DNA from: Inhella gelatinilytica
GTDB taxonomy: Bacteria > Pseudomonadota > Gammaproteobacteria > Burkholderiales > Burkholderiaceae_C
Length of the DNA stretch: 64,000 nt
Direction: 5' to 3'
NCBI RefSeq assembly: GCF_016093295.1
Contig: NZ_JAEDAL010000004.1
Span: 124,001-188,000, forward strand
The position numbers and the translations under genes are program-made. Positions 26,626 through 34,212 of the stretch are shown piece after piece. Below the pieces are notes generated by a model, which saw only the letters and a program-made list of their open reading frames with translations, searched no databases and was not told where the DNA came from. How positions within the stretch are numbered: position 1 is the stretch's first letter; each line of letters starts with the position of its first letter.

Positions 26626-27123
26626 ATGAGCTCTACGGATTTGGTGCTCTCTTCCCCCAGTGCAGCAACAACGGGCAGCAGCAAGCCCAGCAAGCAGTTC
26701 TTGACCTTTCGCATCGGCGGCGAGGAGTACGGGATCGACATCCTGAAAGTGCAGGAAATTCGGTCCTATGAGAACCCCACCCGGATCGCGCACGCGCCAA
26801 GCTTTGTTAAGGGCGTCGTCAATTTGCGGGGCGTAATCGTGCCCATCATGGACTTGCGACTGCGCCTGAATTGCGAAGCCCAGTACAGCAGTTTTACGGT
26901 GGTGATCGTGCTCAATGTGGGGCACCGCATCCTCGGCATGGTCGTGGACTCTGTGTCCGACGTGCTGGAGTTGGAGGATGACCAGGTGAAGCCAGCGCCC
27001 GATATCGCCGCAGCCATTGATTCGCGCTTTGTTACCGGCCTGGGCAAGGTGGGTGACCGCATCCTGATCCTCTTGGACATTCAGGGCATGGTCACGAGTC
27101 CGGAATTCGGCCTCACGGAGTGA
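26626..27123 (+). CDS. cheW: chemotaxis coupling protein CheW
   Basis: 165-residue CheW-domain protein that links chemoreceptors to CheA. Family blocks seen: FLTFRIGGEEYGIDILKVQE, APSFVKGVVNLRGVIVPIMD, and GMVVDSVSDVLELEDDQVKP, ending in ILILLDIQGM. A Ser/Ala-rich N-terminal extension of about 20 residues precedes the domain. The ATG at 26626 is used because upstream in-frame codons look non-coding. No cheA, receptor or flagellar gene is in the window, so it is an orphan cheW; no sigma-28 promoter was recognised. Confidence 0.92.
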   Translation: MSSTDLVLSSPSAATTGSSKPSKQFLTFRIGGEEYGIDILKVQEIRSYENPTRIAHAPSFVKGVVNLRGVIVPIMDLRLRLNCEAQYSSFTVVIVLNVGHRILGMVVDSVSDVLELEDDQVKPAPDIAAAIDSRFVTGLGKVGDRILILLDIQGMVTSPEFGLTE

Positions 27124-27157
27124 CCCCCCTCGGCGACTGAGGGGCTCCTTTGATTCG

Positions 27158-27184
27158 TTAGCACTCTCCACCATTGAGTGCTAA
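27158..27184. promoter_or_regulatory. CIRCE operator upstream of rpoH
   Basis: Perfect inverted repeat TTAGCACTC (27158-27166), 9-base spacer, GAGTGCTAA (27176-27184): the HrcA-binding CIRCE element without mismatch. It overlaps a plausible promoter (TTAGCA 27158-27163, 18 bases, TAATAT 27182-27187) and ends 44 bases before the rpoH start codon. HrcA would repress rpoH until heat stress. Confidence 0.93.
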
Positions 27185-27228
27185 TATCTTCCGAATGCGA
27201 GCCAAGCCTCGCAGTTGGAGGATTCAGG

Positions 27229-28149
27229 ATGACCGCTACCACTGCATCGACCAGCCTCGCCCTGCGAAGCCCTTGGGCAATGGTGCCTTCGTTGGGCAAT
27301 TTGGACGCCTACATTCGGGCCGTCCACGCCCTGCCGTTACTCACCGCTGAGGAAGAAGCCGAAAGCGCCCGCCGTCTGCGCGACCACGAAGATGTCGACG
27401 CTGCAGGCCGGCTGGTGTTGTCCCATCTGCGGCTGGTCGTGTCCATCTCGCGCCAATACTTGGGCTACGGGTTGCCGCAAGGCGATCTGATTCAAGAGGG
27501 CAATGTCGGCCTGATGAAGGCGGTTCGGCGCTTTGACCCTGACCAAGGTGTGCGGCTGGTTTCCTATGCGCTGCACTGGATCAAAGCGGAAATTCACGAT
27601 TACATCGTCCGCAACTGGCGACTCGTGAAGGTGGCCACCACCAAGGCCCAGCGCAAGTTGTTTTTCAACTTGCGCTCGCTCAAGCATGACCTCAAGGCCC
27701 AGGCCGAAGACCCGGTCCGACATGCCCTCACCGCAGCAGAAATTGACCAAGTCGCCCGCAGTCTGAACGTCAGCGCAGACGAAGTGGTGGAGATGGAAAC
27801 CCGGCTCGCCGGGGGTGAGGTGGCCTTAGAAGCCCCGTCTGACGAGGAAGAAGGCGGCGCTCTGGCGCCCATCCACTACTTGAGCGACGACACCCACGAG
27901 CCCAGCCGTCAAATCGAACGCCAAGCCCGCGACCAGTTGGCCAGCCACGGCTTGACGCATGCGCTGGAGCAATTGGATGCCCGCAGCCGCCGAATCGTGG
28001 AGGCCCGTTGGCTGGATGTCAACGACGACGCCAGCGGTGGCAAAACCCTGCACGAGTTGGCGGCGGAATATGGGGTGAGTGCGGAGCGAATCCGTCAAAT
28101 CGAAACGGCTGCACTCAAGAAGATGCGCGCCACTCTGGCATCCGCTTGA
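27229..28149 (+). CDS. rpoH: RNA polymerase heat-shock sigma factor RpoH (sigma-32)
   Basis: 306 aa. Region 2 (LVLSHLRLVVSISRQYLGYG, DLIQEGNVGLMKAVRRFDPD, RLVSYALHWIKAEIHDYI) is followed directly by the RpoH box QRKLFFNLR (141-149), which distinguishes sigma-32 from other group 2/3 factors. Region 4 ends in YGVSAERIRQIETAALKKM, the helix-turn-helix for the -35. The ATG at 27229 has a strong TTGGAGGA Shine-Dalgarno; an upstream in-frame start at 27178 would translate through the operator region. The stop abuts the stop of the convergent sco gene (shared TGATCA). Confidence 0.96.
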   Translation: MTATTASTSLALRSPWAMVPSLGNLDAYIRAVHALPLLTAEEEAESARRLRDHEDVDAAGRLVLSHLRLVVSISRQYLGYGLPQGDLIQEGNVGLMKAVRRFDPDQGVRLVSYALHWIKAEIHDYIVRNWRLVKVATTKAQRKLFFNLRSLKHDLKAQAEDPVRHALTAAEIDQVARSLNVSADEVVEMETRLAGGEVALEAPSDEEEGGALAPIHYLSDDTHEPSRQIERQARDQLASHGLTHALEQLDARSRRIVEARWLDVNDDASGGKTLHELAAEYGVSAERIRQIETAALKKMRATLASA

Positions 28150-28755
28150 TCAGCCGCCTTTGAGCAACTGCTGCAGGTCGTGATCCAGCGCCTGCGGCGG
28201 TTTCCCATACGGCAGATACACACGAATCCTGCCCTTGTCGTCGAAGAGGAAACTCGCCGCTGTGTGGTCCACGCTGTAGCCGTCAGCACCTTTGCGCGGC
28301 ACTTTGGCGAAAAAAACCTTGAACTCCTGGGCCAGTGCGGGGAGGGCTTCCGGTGGGGCCCACAAAGCCTCCATGCCCGGTCCAAAGTGCGCGATGTAAT
28401 CCTTCAATACGGCGGGCGTGTCGCGCTCGGGATCCACCGTCACGAAGAGGCCCACAACACGCTCACCGGCGGCACCCAATCTCTGTTTGGCCAACTTGAG
28501 TTCCCCCAGCGTACTGGGGCACACATCGGGGCACTGGGTGTACCCAAAGAAGAGCACAACGACCTTCCCCTGGTAGTCGACCAAGCGCCGCACTTGGCCC
28601 TCCGGCGTGCGCAATTCAAAGTCGCGTGCGTAGCCCACACCGGTTAAATCTATGCCTTCAAAACGGCTCACGGGTTGGCACGCCAGAACGCTGCTGGCAG
28701 CCGCCAAGGAAAGGCCAAACGACCGTCGGTTTAGCCCTGACTCACAGCGGTACAT
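28150..28755 (-). CDS. SCO1/SenC copper chaperone lipoprotein
   Basis: Thioredoxin-fold copper protein that delivers Cu to the CuA site of cytochrome c oxidase subunit II or keeps its cysteines reduced. 201 aa from the ATG at 28755. The Arg-Arg-containing signal ends in a lipobox VLAC (Cys26). Copper ligands are Cys75 and Cys79 in TQCPDVCP and a histidine in [11 protein letters not shown]. It is the last gene of the cox assembly operon, overlapping the end of ctaB by 14 bases. A start eight codons upstream is possible. Confidence 0.92.
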   Translation of the reverse strand: MYRCESGLNRRSFGLSLAAASSVLACQPVSRFEGIDLTGVGYARDFELRTPEGQVRRLVDYQGKVVVLFFGYTQCPDVCPSTLGELKLAKQRLGAAGERVVGLFVTVDPERDTPAVLKDYIAHFGPGMEALWAPPEALPALAQEFKVFFAKVPRKGADGYSVDHTAASFLFDDKGRIRVYLPYGKPPQALDHDLQQLLKGG

Positions 28756-29635
28756 AGTGGTCCACCAAGAGCGCTGCAAAGAGCAGCGTCAAATACCAAA
28801 TCGAAAACCAAAAAGTCTGCCGCGCCAGGGCGTCGGAATAACGCCGCCACAGTTTCCACCCCAAATGGCAAAACCGGAGGCCCAGGACCAGCGCGCTCAC
28901 CAGATAGATCCAGCCACTCATGCCAATGAGAAAGGGCAACAGCGTGGCCGCCAGCAAGATCCAGGTGTAAAGCCAAACCTGCAAGCGCGTGAACTCGCTG
29001 CCATGCGTCACCGGCAGCATGGGCAAGCCGGAGCGTCTGTAGTCCTCAACGCGGTACAGCGCCAGCGCCCAGAAGTGCGGCGGCGTCCAAAGAAAAATGA
29101 TCAAGCACATGAGCCAGGCTTCGGCGCCCAAGTCGCCCCGCATGGCCGCCCAACCCAGCACGGGCGGCATGGCCCCGGAAGCGCCCCCAATCACGATGTT
29201 TTGTGGGGTCGTGGGCTTGAGCCACACCGTGTAAACAATCGCGTAGCCCACGAACGTTGCGAGCGTCAACCACAGGGTCAAGGCATTAACCCAAACGAGC
29301 AAGACCACCGCGCCGCCGGCACACAAAATCGCGGAAAAAACCAAGGCTTGCCGGGGTGACAGCTCGCCTCGCGCTGTGGGACGCCAAGCCGTTCGCTTCA
29401 TTTGCGCATCAATACGCTGCTCAATCAAACAATTAAAGGCCGCCGCTGCGCCGGCCACGAGCCAAATACCCAAGCAGGCCGCCAGCATCACCGCGGCCTC
29501 GGCCCCCGAAGGAAGACCGGGAACGGCCAAAGCCATGCCAATCAGGGCACAAAAGACGATCAACTGCACCACACGCGGCTTGGTGAGCGCGTAGTACTGC
29601 CGCCACAACGGAGGCCGGGCTTCAAGGGTGTTCAT
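28742..29635 (-). CDS. ctaB: protoheme IX farnesyltransferase (heme O synthase)
   Basis: UbiA-family integral membrane enzyme adding the farnesyl tail to heme B to make heme O, precursor of heme A. 297 aa. Begins [17 protein letters not shown]; the first Asp-rich motif region is [19 protein letters not shown], and the second loop carries [18 protein letters not shown]. Eight or nine hydrophobic helices follow. The ATG overlaps the ctaA stop (ATGA), so it is translationally coupled to heme A synthase. Confidence 0.96.
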   Translation of the reverse strand: MNTLEARPPLWRQYYALTKPRVVQLIVFCALIGMALAVPGLPSGAEAAVMLAACLGIWLVAGAAAAFNCLIEQRIDAQMKRTAWRPTARGELSPRQALVFSAILCAGGAVVLLVWVNALTLWLTLATFVGYAIVYTVWLKPTTPQNIVIGGASGAMPPVLGWAAMRGDLGAEAWLMCLIIFLWTPPHFWALALYRVEDYRRSGLPMLPVTHGSEFTRLQVWLYTWILLAATLLPFLIGMSGWIYLVSALVLGLRFCHLGWKLWRRYSDALARQTFWFSIWYLTLLFAALLVDHYVPL

Positions 29636-30717
29636 GATTTCTGACCTTCTGACGCCCCGAGCGACAGATGCAACAGGAGCACCAACAAAGCCGCCGCTCC
29701 CGCGGAATGCACCAATGCCGCCACCAAGGGCCAACCCAGGACGACATTTGAGATGCCCGTAAACACCTGCACCGTCGTTAACACAACCAAGCCTAGCGCC
29801 GCCCGCGCCTGCCCCCTGCGCAGGGCGAAGGCCACCGCCAGGAGCGCGGACGTTACCGCCAAAGCACCCAGTCGATGGGCCATGTGAATGGCAGTCAATG
29901 CCGAAGCCGGCAACGCTTCACCGCCCGCGGTCACGCCCAATTCACGCCACACTTCAAAACCCTGCGCCCAATCCATGGGTGGCCACGCCTGCCCGTGACA
30001 GGTTGGGAAGTCGGGGCAACTCATGACCGCGTAGTTGGTGCTCACCCAGCCGCCGAGCAGAATCTGCAACACAGTCAATCCCAGCGCCCCTCGCAGCGCC
30101 CAACGCTGACCGGCGCTGGCCCACCAAGTAGACCGATCCAAGGCCCAAGCCATCGACACCAGCAGCGCCAGCAGAATCAAACCACCCAGCAGGTGGGCCG
30201 TCACGATGGCGGGAAACAGGCCCCAGGTAACCGTCCAGGCACCAAACACCCCCTGAATCACGACCCAAACCAAGCTGGCTCCGGCCAGCCACGGGACCGA
30301 CCGATGCAAGTGCGACCGCCAATACAGGGCCAGCCCGGCCTGCACAAGAATCAAAAAACCAACCGCACTGGCCCAATAGCGATGGACCATTTCAACCCAC
30401 GCTTTGGTGTGGGTCACCGGCCCATGCGGACGCTGGGCCATCTCAGCGGCGATGTCCGCATGCGCCGCGATCGGGCTCATTTCGCCATAGCAGCCAGGCC
30501 AATCGGGGCAGCCCAAACCGGAATCGGAGAGCCGGGTGAACGCCCCGAAGACCACCAAGTCAAAGGTCAAGAAGGCGGTCAGCAAGCACAAGCGGCGCAG
30601 ACGCACCGCCGCAGGCACCCCTCGGGTTCGAAGGCCCCATACGGCCAGCGGCACAGCACCCAGCGCCAATCCCAGCAGCATCAGCTGAATCAGCGGGGAG
30701 AAGTCCACGCCAGTCAT
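29632..30717 (-). CDS. ctaA: heme A synthase (COX15/CtaA family)
   Basis: Membrane enzyme oxidising the heme O methyl group to formyl to give heme A. 361 aa, about eight helices. Conserved residues include [36 protein letters not shown] with a heme-ligand His, and later [19 protein letters not shown] and [12 protein letters not shown]. The ATG at 30717 overlaps the upstream stop by ATGA. Its product feeds the oxidase encoded in the same cluster. Confidence 0.95.
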   Translation of the reverse strand: MTGVDFSPLIQLMLLGLALGAVPLAVWGLRTRGVPAAVRLRRLCLLTAFLTFDLVVFGAFTRLSDSGLGCPDWPGCYGEMSPIAAHADIAAEMAQRPHGPVTHTKAWVEMVHRYWASAVGFLILVQAGLALYWRSHLHRSVPWLAGASLVWVVIQGVFGAWTVTWGLFPAIVTAHLLGGLILLALLVSMAWALDRSTWWASAGQRWALRGALGLTVLQILLGGWVSTNYAVMSCPDFPTCHGQAWPPMDWAQGFEVWRELGVTAGGEALPASALTAIHMAHRLGALAVTSALLAVAFALRRGQARAALGLVVLTTVQVFTGISNVVLGWPLVAALVHSAGAAALLVLLLHLSLGASEGQKS

Positions 30718-31412
30718 CGTCCGGCCCGATCCCAGCCGGCATTGGCCCGCATCAAGTGGCTCAGGTCCTTCTTGATTCGTGCGGGCTCCGGCTGCGCCGG
30801 CGCCCGCCACATCCAACGCCCCAGCGGATCGACCAAATACAAATGGGCCGTTTGTCCCTGACCGGCCGCCGGGGCCAACCACCGCGACAGCGCCGCCCCA
30901 TCCACACGCAAGGCGCGGAAGGCCGGGGTTTGATTGAGCGCCGTCAACAACTCAGGGCGAACAGCGGCGTCATCACTGATCAACCAGAGCTTGTCCAGTT
31001 TTTCGCGCTCCTTGCCCAGCATCTCCCGCAACTGCCGTTGCATGAAAAGCCGCTGCTCGCAATCGCCGACGCAACTGCCCCCGTCAACCACGATCAGCAG
31101 CCATTGGCCTTTCAATTCCCCTGGGGACACCGCTTCGCCCGAGAGCGTTCGCAAAGCCAGATCCCCCGGCATTTCGAGCGATGGCGTGATCAAGTCACCG
31201 TAGCCCTGGCCGCGCGGCTGAATCACATAGAAAGTGAAATAACTCGCCAGTACCGGTAGAGCGCACAAAAACACCACCCAGGCCATCATGCGTCGCCCCC
31301 GCCGCGTGCGGTCGCAATCGGCCAGTTTCTCAACTTCGTTCAATTCGTGAACCGTCAGTTGAGCCGGATCGTGCACCGGCGCGGTGTGGTTGGAGGTGTT
31401 GGAACCAGACAT
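30714..31412 (-). CDS. membrane-anchored Sco-like thioredoxin-fold protein
   Basis: 232 aa. A cytosolic N-terminus of about 42 residues (charged, TRRGRRM before the helix) is followed by one transmembrane helix (43-63, WVVFLCALPVLASYFTFYVI) and a periplasmic thioredoxin-like domain with a Cys114-x3-Cys118 pair in GGSCVGDCEQ. It belongs to the cox cluster and is probably a second Sco-type oxidase assembly factor. The start at 31412 makes it overlap SURF1 by 83 bases; an internal Met at residue 42 would remove the overlap but also the cytosolic extension that this group commonly has. Confidence 0.78.
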   Translation of the reverse strand: MSGSNTSNHTAPVHDPAQLTVHELNEVEKLADCDRTRRGRRMMAWVVFLCALPVLASYFTFYVIQPRGQGYGDLITPSLEMPGDLALRTLSGEAVSPGELKGQWLLIVVDGGSCVGDCEQRLFMQRQLREMLGKEREKLDKLWLISDDAAVRPELLTALNQTPAFRALRVDGAALSRWLAPAAGQGQTAHLYLVDPLGRWMWRAPAQPEPARIKKDLSHLMRANAGWDRAGR

Positions 31413-32073
31413 ACAAACCCAATATCAAAGCCGACAGCGCGAACCACTGCACGGCATAACCCCAATGCTTATGAATCCCGTCTTCTGGCGGAGGCCAATT
31501 GCACTGCAGCGGCGCGCAACCTGGGCCGGTCTGCCAGGCTACCCAAGGCAAGACTGGCAGCCCCATCTCACGGGAGGCGACCCCAAGGTCAAGATTTTGC
31601 CGAAGTGGCCCCGTCCTTGGGCCTCCCAGGTCATAGGCTTGTGAGGCCTGGCGCGCCAAATACCCCTCAACTTGAACAACACCCGGCGGCGAGATCGGCC
31701 ATGGCGGCACCCCGTGCTGTCCAGGTTGACGCACCTGCCACCCCCGCTGGACCCAGAGCACCCCCCCGCCTTCAAGTGCCAGGGGCGTGACCAAGATGGT
31801 CCCCGCACGACGGTCATGGGCCCGGTTGTCCAACCAGAACTGAGCCTCGGGCCGCCAACGTCCGCGCAATCGGACCGGTTGGCGATGCCAATCCCCGTTA
31901 GGCCGTGCGACCAATTGAGCCCCATCGATTGCCGGAGCCCTCTCGCGTTGAGCGTGCTCCTGCTGCAAGGCTCTCTTGCCATGGGCTCGATTCACCTGCC
32001 ACAGGCCCAGCGCGGCGGTGCCGACCACGCCAGCGGCAGCAGCGAGAGTCACAATTAAACGTTTTCGCTGCAT
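31330..32073 (-). CDS. SURF1-family cytochrome oxidase assembly protein
   Basis: 247-residue inner-membrane protein with the SURF1 layout: an N-terminal helix (LIVTLAAAAGVVGTAALGLWQ), a large periplasmic loop with the family WQVNRAHGKRAL, WLDNRAHDRRAGTILVTPL and WVQRGWQ segments, and a C-terminal helix beginning HKHWGYAVQWFALSALILG. SURF1 helps insert heme A into subunit I. The ATG at 32073 is chosen because it starts the first helix. Its 3' end overlaps the Sco-like gene. Confidence 0.9.
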   Translation of the reverse strand: MQRKRLIVTLAAAAGVVGTAALGLWQVNRAHGKRALQQEHAQRERAPAIDGAQLVARPNGDWHRQPVRLRGRWRPEAQFWLDNRAHDRRAGTILVTPLALEGGGVLWVQRGWQVRQPGQHGVPPWPISPPGVVQVEGYLARQASQAYDLGGPRTGPLRQNLDLGVASREMGLPVLPWVAWQTGPGCAPLQCNWPPPEDGIHKHWGYAVQWFALSALILGLYVWFQHLQPHRAGARSGSTDGSRIERS

Positions 32074-32088
32074 ACCGGATGGGGCCCC

Positions 32089-32310
32089 ATGAACTGGATT
32101 TTTCTCGTCGCCTTTGTGGGCATTCTCGGCGCCTTGGCCGCAGCTGGCGTGTTCATGTTGAGACGTCCTCCGCAAGGGCACCCCCCAACCAAAGCCATGG
32201 CCCGCGCGCTGCTCGCTCGCGTGCTCATTTCCATCGCCTTGTTCGCGCTGATCCTGCTGGCTTGGAAATTGGGGTGGATTCAGCCCCGTGCGAACCCGCT
32301 GGGCCGCTGA
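32089..32310 (+). CDS. twin-transmembrane small protein (DUF2909 type)
   Basis: 73-residue membrane protein with two helices (IFLVAFVGILGALAAAGVFML and VLISIALFALILLAWKLGW) joined by a basic loop (RRPPQGHPPTKAMARALLAR). It is a regular member of betaproteobacterial cox clusters; its function is not known, presumably oxidase assembly or supercomplex stability. It is transcribed opposite to the surrounding cox genes, divergent from SURF1 with 15 bases between start codons and convergent with ctaE. Confidence 0.82.
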   Translation: MNWIFLVAFVGILGALAAAGVFMLRRPPQGHPPTKAMARALLARVLISIALFALILLAWKLGWIQPRANPLGR

Positions 32311-32326
32311 ACCGACCACCAACTAA

Positions 32327-32352
32327 AAAGCGCCGCATCAGAGCGGCGCTTT
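32327..32352. terminator. intrinsic terminator between DUF2909 gene and ctaE
   Basis: Ten-base stem AAAGCGCCGC/GCGGCGCTTT with a 6-base loop, preceded by A5 and followed by TTT on the plus strand. It lies in the 63-base gap between the two convergent stops and fits both directions. Confidence 0.8.
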
Positions 32353-32373
32353 GCTTTGGAGGGATCTGGGGGC

Positions 32374-33252
32374 TTACATCCAGTAAACCACAACGTAGAG
32401 CCCCAACCACACCACGTCCACGAAGTGCCAATACCAGGCAGCCCCTTCAAAACCGAAGTGACGATCTGGCGTGAAATGTCCCTTTTGCAGACGCAGGGTG
32501 ATGAAGAGCAACATCAGCATGCCGACAAAAACGTGAAAGCCGTGGAAGCCGGTCAGCATGAAGAAGGTGGACCCAAACACGCCGGAGCTCAACTTCAGGT
32601 TCAAGTCACGGTAGGCGTGCATGTACTCGTAGCCCTGAACGAACAGGAACGTAATACCGAGCAACACGGTCAACCACATGAATTGGATGGTCTTAGCGCG
32701 ATTGCCAGCGATCAGCGCGTGGTGTGCGATGGTCAGCGTCAGGCCTGAGGTCAACAGCAGCGCGGTGTTGACCGTCGGCAGGGGCCATGGCCCGATGGTC
32801 TGGAAGGCTTCAATGGTGCCCGCAGGGGAGGCCGTACCGCCGCCAGTGCTCGGCCACAGGGCCTTGAAGTCTGGCCACAAAAGCGCATGCTCCGCGTTAC
32901 CCAACATGGGCACAGAGTGCACCCGGGCCCAGTACAGCGCCCCAAAGAAGGCCGCAAAGAACATCACCTCCGAAAAGATGAACCAGCCCATGCTCCAACG
33001 GAAGGAGACATCAATGCGATCGCTGTACAGGCCGCCTTCACTTTCGCGAATGGCATCGCCGAACCACTGCTTGAGCACAAACAGCCACCACAGCAAGCCA
33101 AAAGCCAGCGAATAAGCGCCCCAACCTTGGCCATTGACCCACTGGCCCGCGCCCAGGATCACGAAGAACAGGCCAAAGGCCGCCATAGCCGGGTGGCGCG
33201 ACGGCCCCGGAACAAAGTAATGGGGCGCGGCCCCAGGGGTTGCAGCTGCCAT
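32374..33252 (-). CDS. ctaE: cytochrome c oxidase subunit III
   Basis: 292-residue seven-helix subunit of the aa3 oxidase. Conserved pieces include YFVPGPSRHPAMAAFGLFF, RWSMGWFIFSEVMFFAAFFG, the polar HHALI segment after the fourth helix, and the C-terminal FGFEGAAWYWHFVDVVWLGL with the structural His and Trp. AGGAG precedes the ATG. It is downstream of ctaG and DUF2970 in the same orientation. Confidence 0.97.
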   Translation of the reverse strand: MAAATPGAAPHYFVPGPSRHPAMAAFGLFFVILGAGQWVNGQGWGAYSLAFGLLWWLFVLKQWFGDAIRESEGGLYSDRIDVSFRWSMGWFIFSEVMFFAAFFGALYWARVHSVPMLGNAEHALLWPDFKALWPSTGGGTASPAGTIEAFQTIGPWPLPTVNTALLLTSGLTLTIAHHALIAGNRAKTIQFMWLTVLLGITFLFVQGYEYMHAYRDLNLKLSSGVFGSTFFMLTGFHGFHVFVGMLMLLFITLRLQKGHFTPDRHFGFEGAAWYWHFVDVVWLGLYVVVYWM

Positions 33253-33288
33253 TTCAGGTTCTCCTCGAATGGTTCTTCTCTACCAAAC

Positions 33289-33540
33289 TCAGCTGGCCAC
33301 GCCTGAGGCAATGATCCAGCGCACCAGCATCACCAAGGCCAACACAAAAAGCGCAGCCCCAATCACGCCAGCAACAATTACATGCACCGGATTGAGCCGT
33401 GCCATATCGGCCTCGTGCTCAGCCCCTTTGCGCACACCAAAAAAACTCCAGGCCACGGCCCGCACCGTTTGCCCAAAAGACAGGGGCCGAGCCACGGCCT
33501 CTTTCAATTCATCCACCGGATCCACTCGCCCGGCCTTCAC
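33289..33540 (-). CDS. DUF2970 small membrane protein
   Basis: 83 residues: an amphipathic N-terminus containing the FGQTVRAVAWSFFGVRKGAE block typical of DUF2970, then one helix (VHVIVAGVIGAALFVLALVML). A regular resident of cox clusters between ctaG and ctaE; role unknown. The GTG start overlaps the ctaG stop by GTGA, implying coupled translation. Confidence 0.85.
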   Translation of the reverse strand: MKAGRVDPVDELKEAVARPLSFGQTVRAVAWSFFGVRKGAEHEADMARLNPVHVIVAGVIGAALFVLALVMLVRWIIASGVAS

Positions 33541-34097
33541 AGCGACGCCAGCTTCTTGCCTGGCACCTCAAAGAAGGTGTAGGACAGCGTGATGGTGTGG
33601 ACGTCCTTCGGCAACTTGGGATCGACCACAAACACCACCGGCCATTCCTTGCTCTCGCCAGGCTGAAGCGTGTATTCGTTGAAGCAAAAACACTCGACTT
33701 TGTTGAAGTGAGAGGCCGCTTGCTTGGGCGCATAGCTCGGAATGGCTTGGGCCGCCATCACCCGGTCTTGCCGATTGCGAAAGGTGTACATCACCGTCGC
33801 CATCTGGCCCGGGTGAACCTTCATCTGACTGATTTCAGGCTTGAAGTCCCAGGGACCCCGCGCATTGGCATCAAACTCAACCGTGATCCAGCGCCCCTCG
33901 TCCACTTGCGTATTCTTGGCCTGCTCCCGGCGCTCGGAAAGGCTGAGCACATTGATACCCAGTGCCTCGCAAACGGCGCGATACAAAGGCACCAAGGCAT
34001 ACCCGAAGCCAAACATCAGGAGTGCCACCACCGCGAGCTTGAAAAAAAGCTCACGGTTGGCCACTTTGAGCCGGTTCAGCCAGGACGACGTGCTCAC
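33537..34097 (-). CDS. ctaG: cytochrome c oxidase assembly protein CtaG (COX11)
   Basis: Copper chaperone for the CuB centre of subunit I. 186 aa: an N-terminal anchor (LFFKLAVVALLMFGFGYALV) and a periplasmic Ig-like domain. The copper motif is KVECFCFNEYTL (Cys-x-Cys) with the downstream MAAQAIPSYAPKQA block. The GTG start is supported by AAGGG seven bases upstream, which overlaps the stop of the preceding micro-ORF. Confidence 0.95.
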   Translation of the reverse strand: MSTSSWLNRLKVANRELFFKLAVVALLMFGFGYALVPLYRAVCEALGINVLSLSERREQAKNTQVDEGRWITVEFDANARGPWDFKPEISQMKVHPGQMATVMYTFRNRQDRVMAAQAIPSYAPKQAASHFNKVECFCFNEYTLQPGESKEWPVVFVVDPKLPKDVHTITLSYTFFEVPGKKLASL

Positions 34098-34107
34098 CCT
34101 GGATCCC

Positions 34108-34212
34108 TTAAAGCCACATCATCTTGGCCATGAAACCCAGACCGAACGCCAGCGCCACGCTGAGCAAAATCCAGCCCAGCTTGCGGTTGGCCTTCTCTTG
34201 CTCGGGGCTCAT
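34108..34212 (-). CDS. cytochrome oxidase small assembly protein (34 aa)
   Basis: Micro-gene found by translating the 114-base gap between ctaD and ctaG: 34 codons plus TAA, starting [13 protein letters not shown], then a single hydrophobic helix (WILLSVALAFGLGFMAKMM) and ending in WL. It matches the short assembly protein commonly annotated at this place in Burkholderiales cox clusters. The ATG overlaps the ctaD stop (ATGA), and its TAA sits in the Shine-Dalgarno of ctaG, so ctaD, this frame and ctaG are a coupled chain. Confidence 0.85.
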   Translation of the reverse strand: MSPEQEKANRKLGWILLSVALAFGLGFMAKMMWL

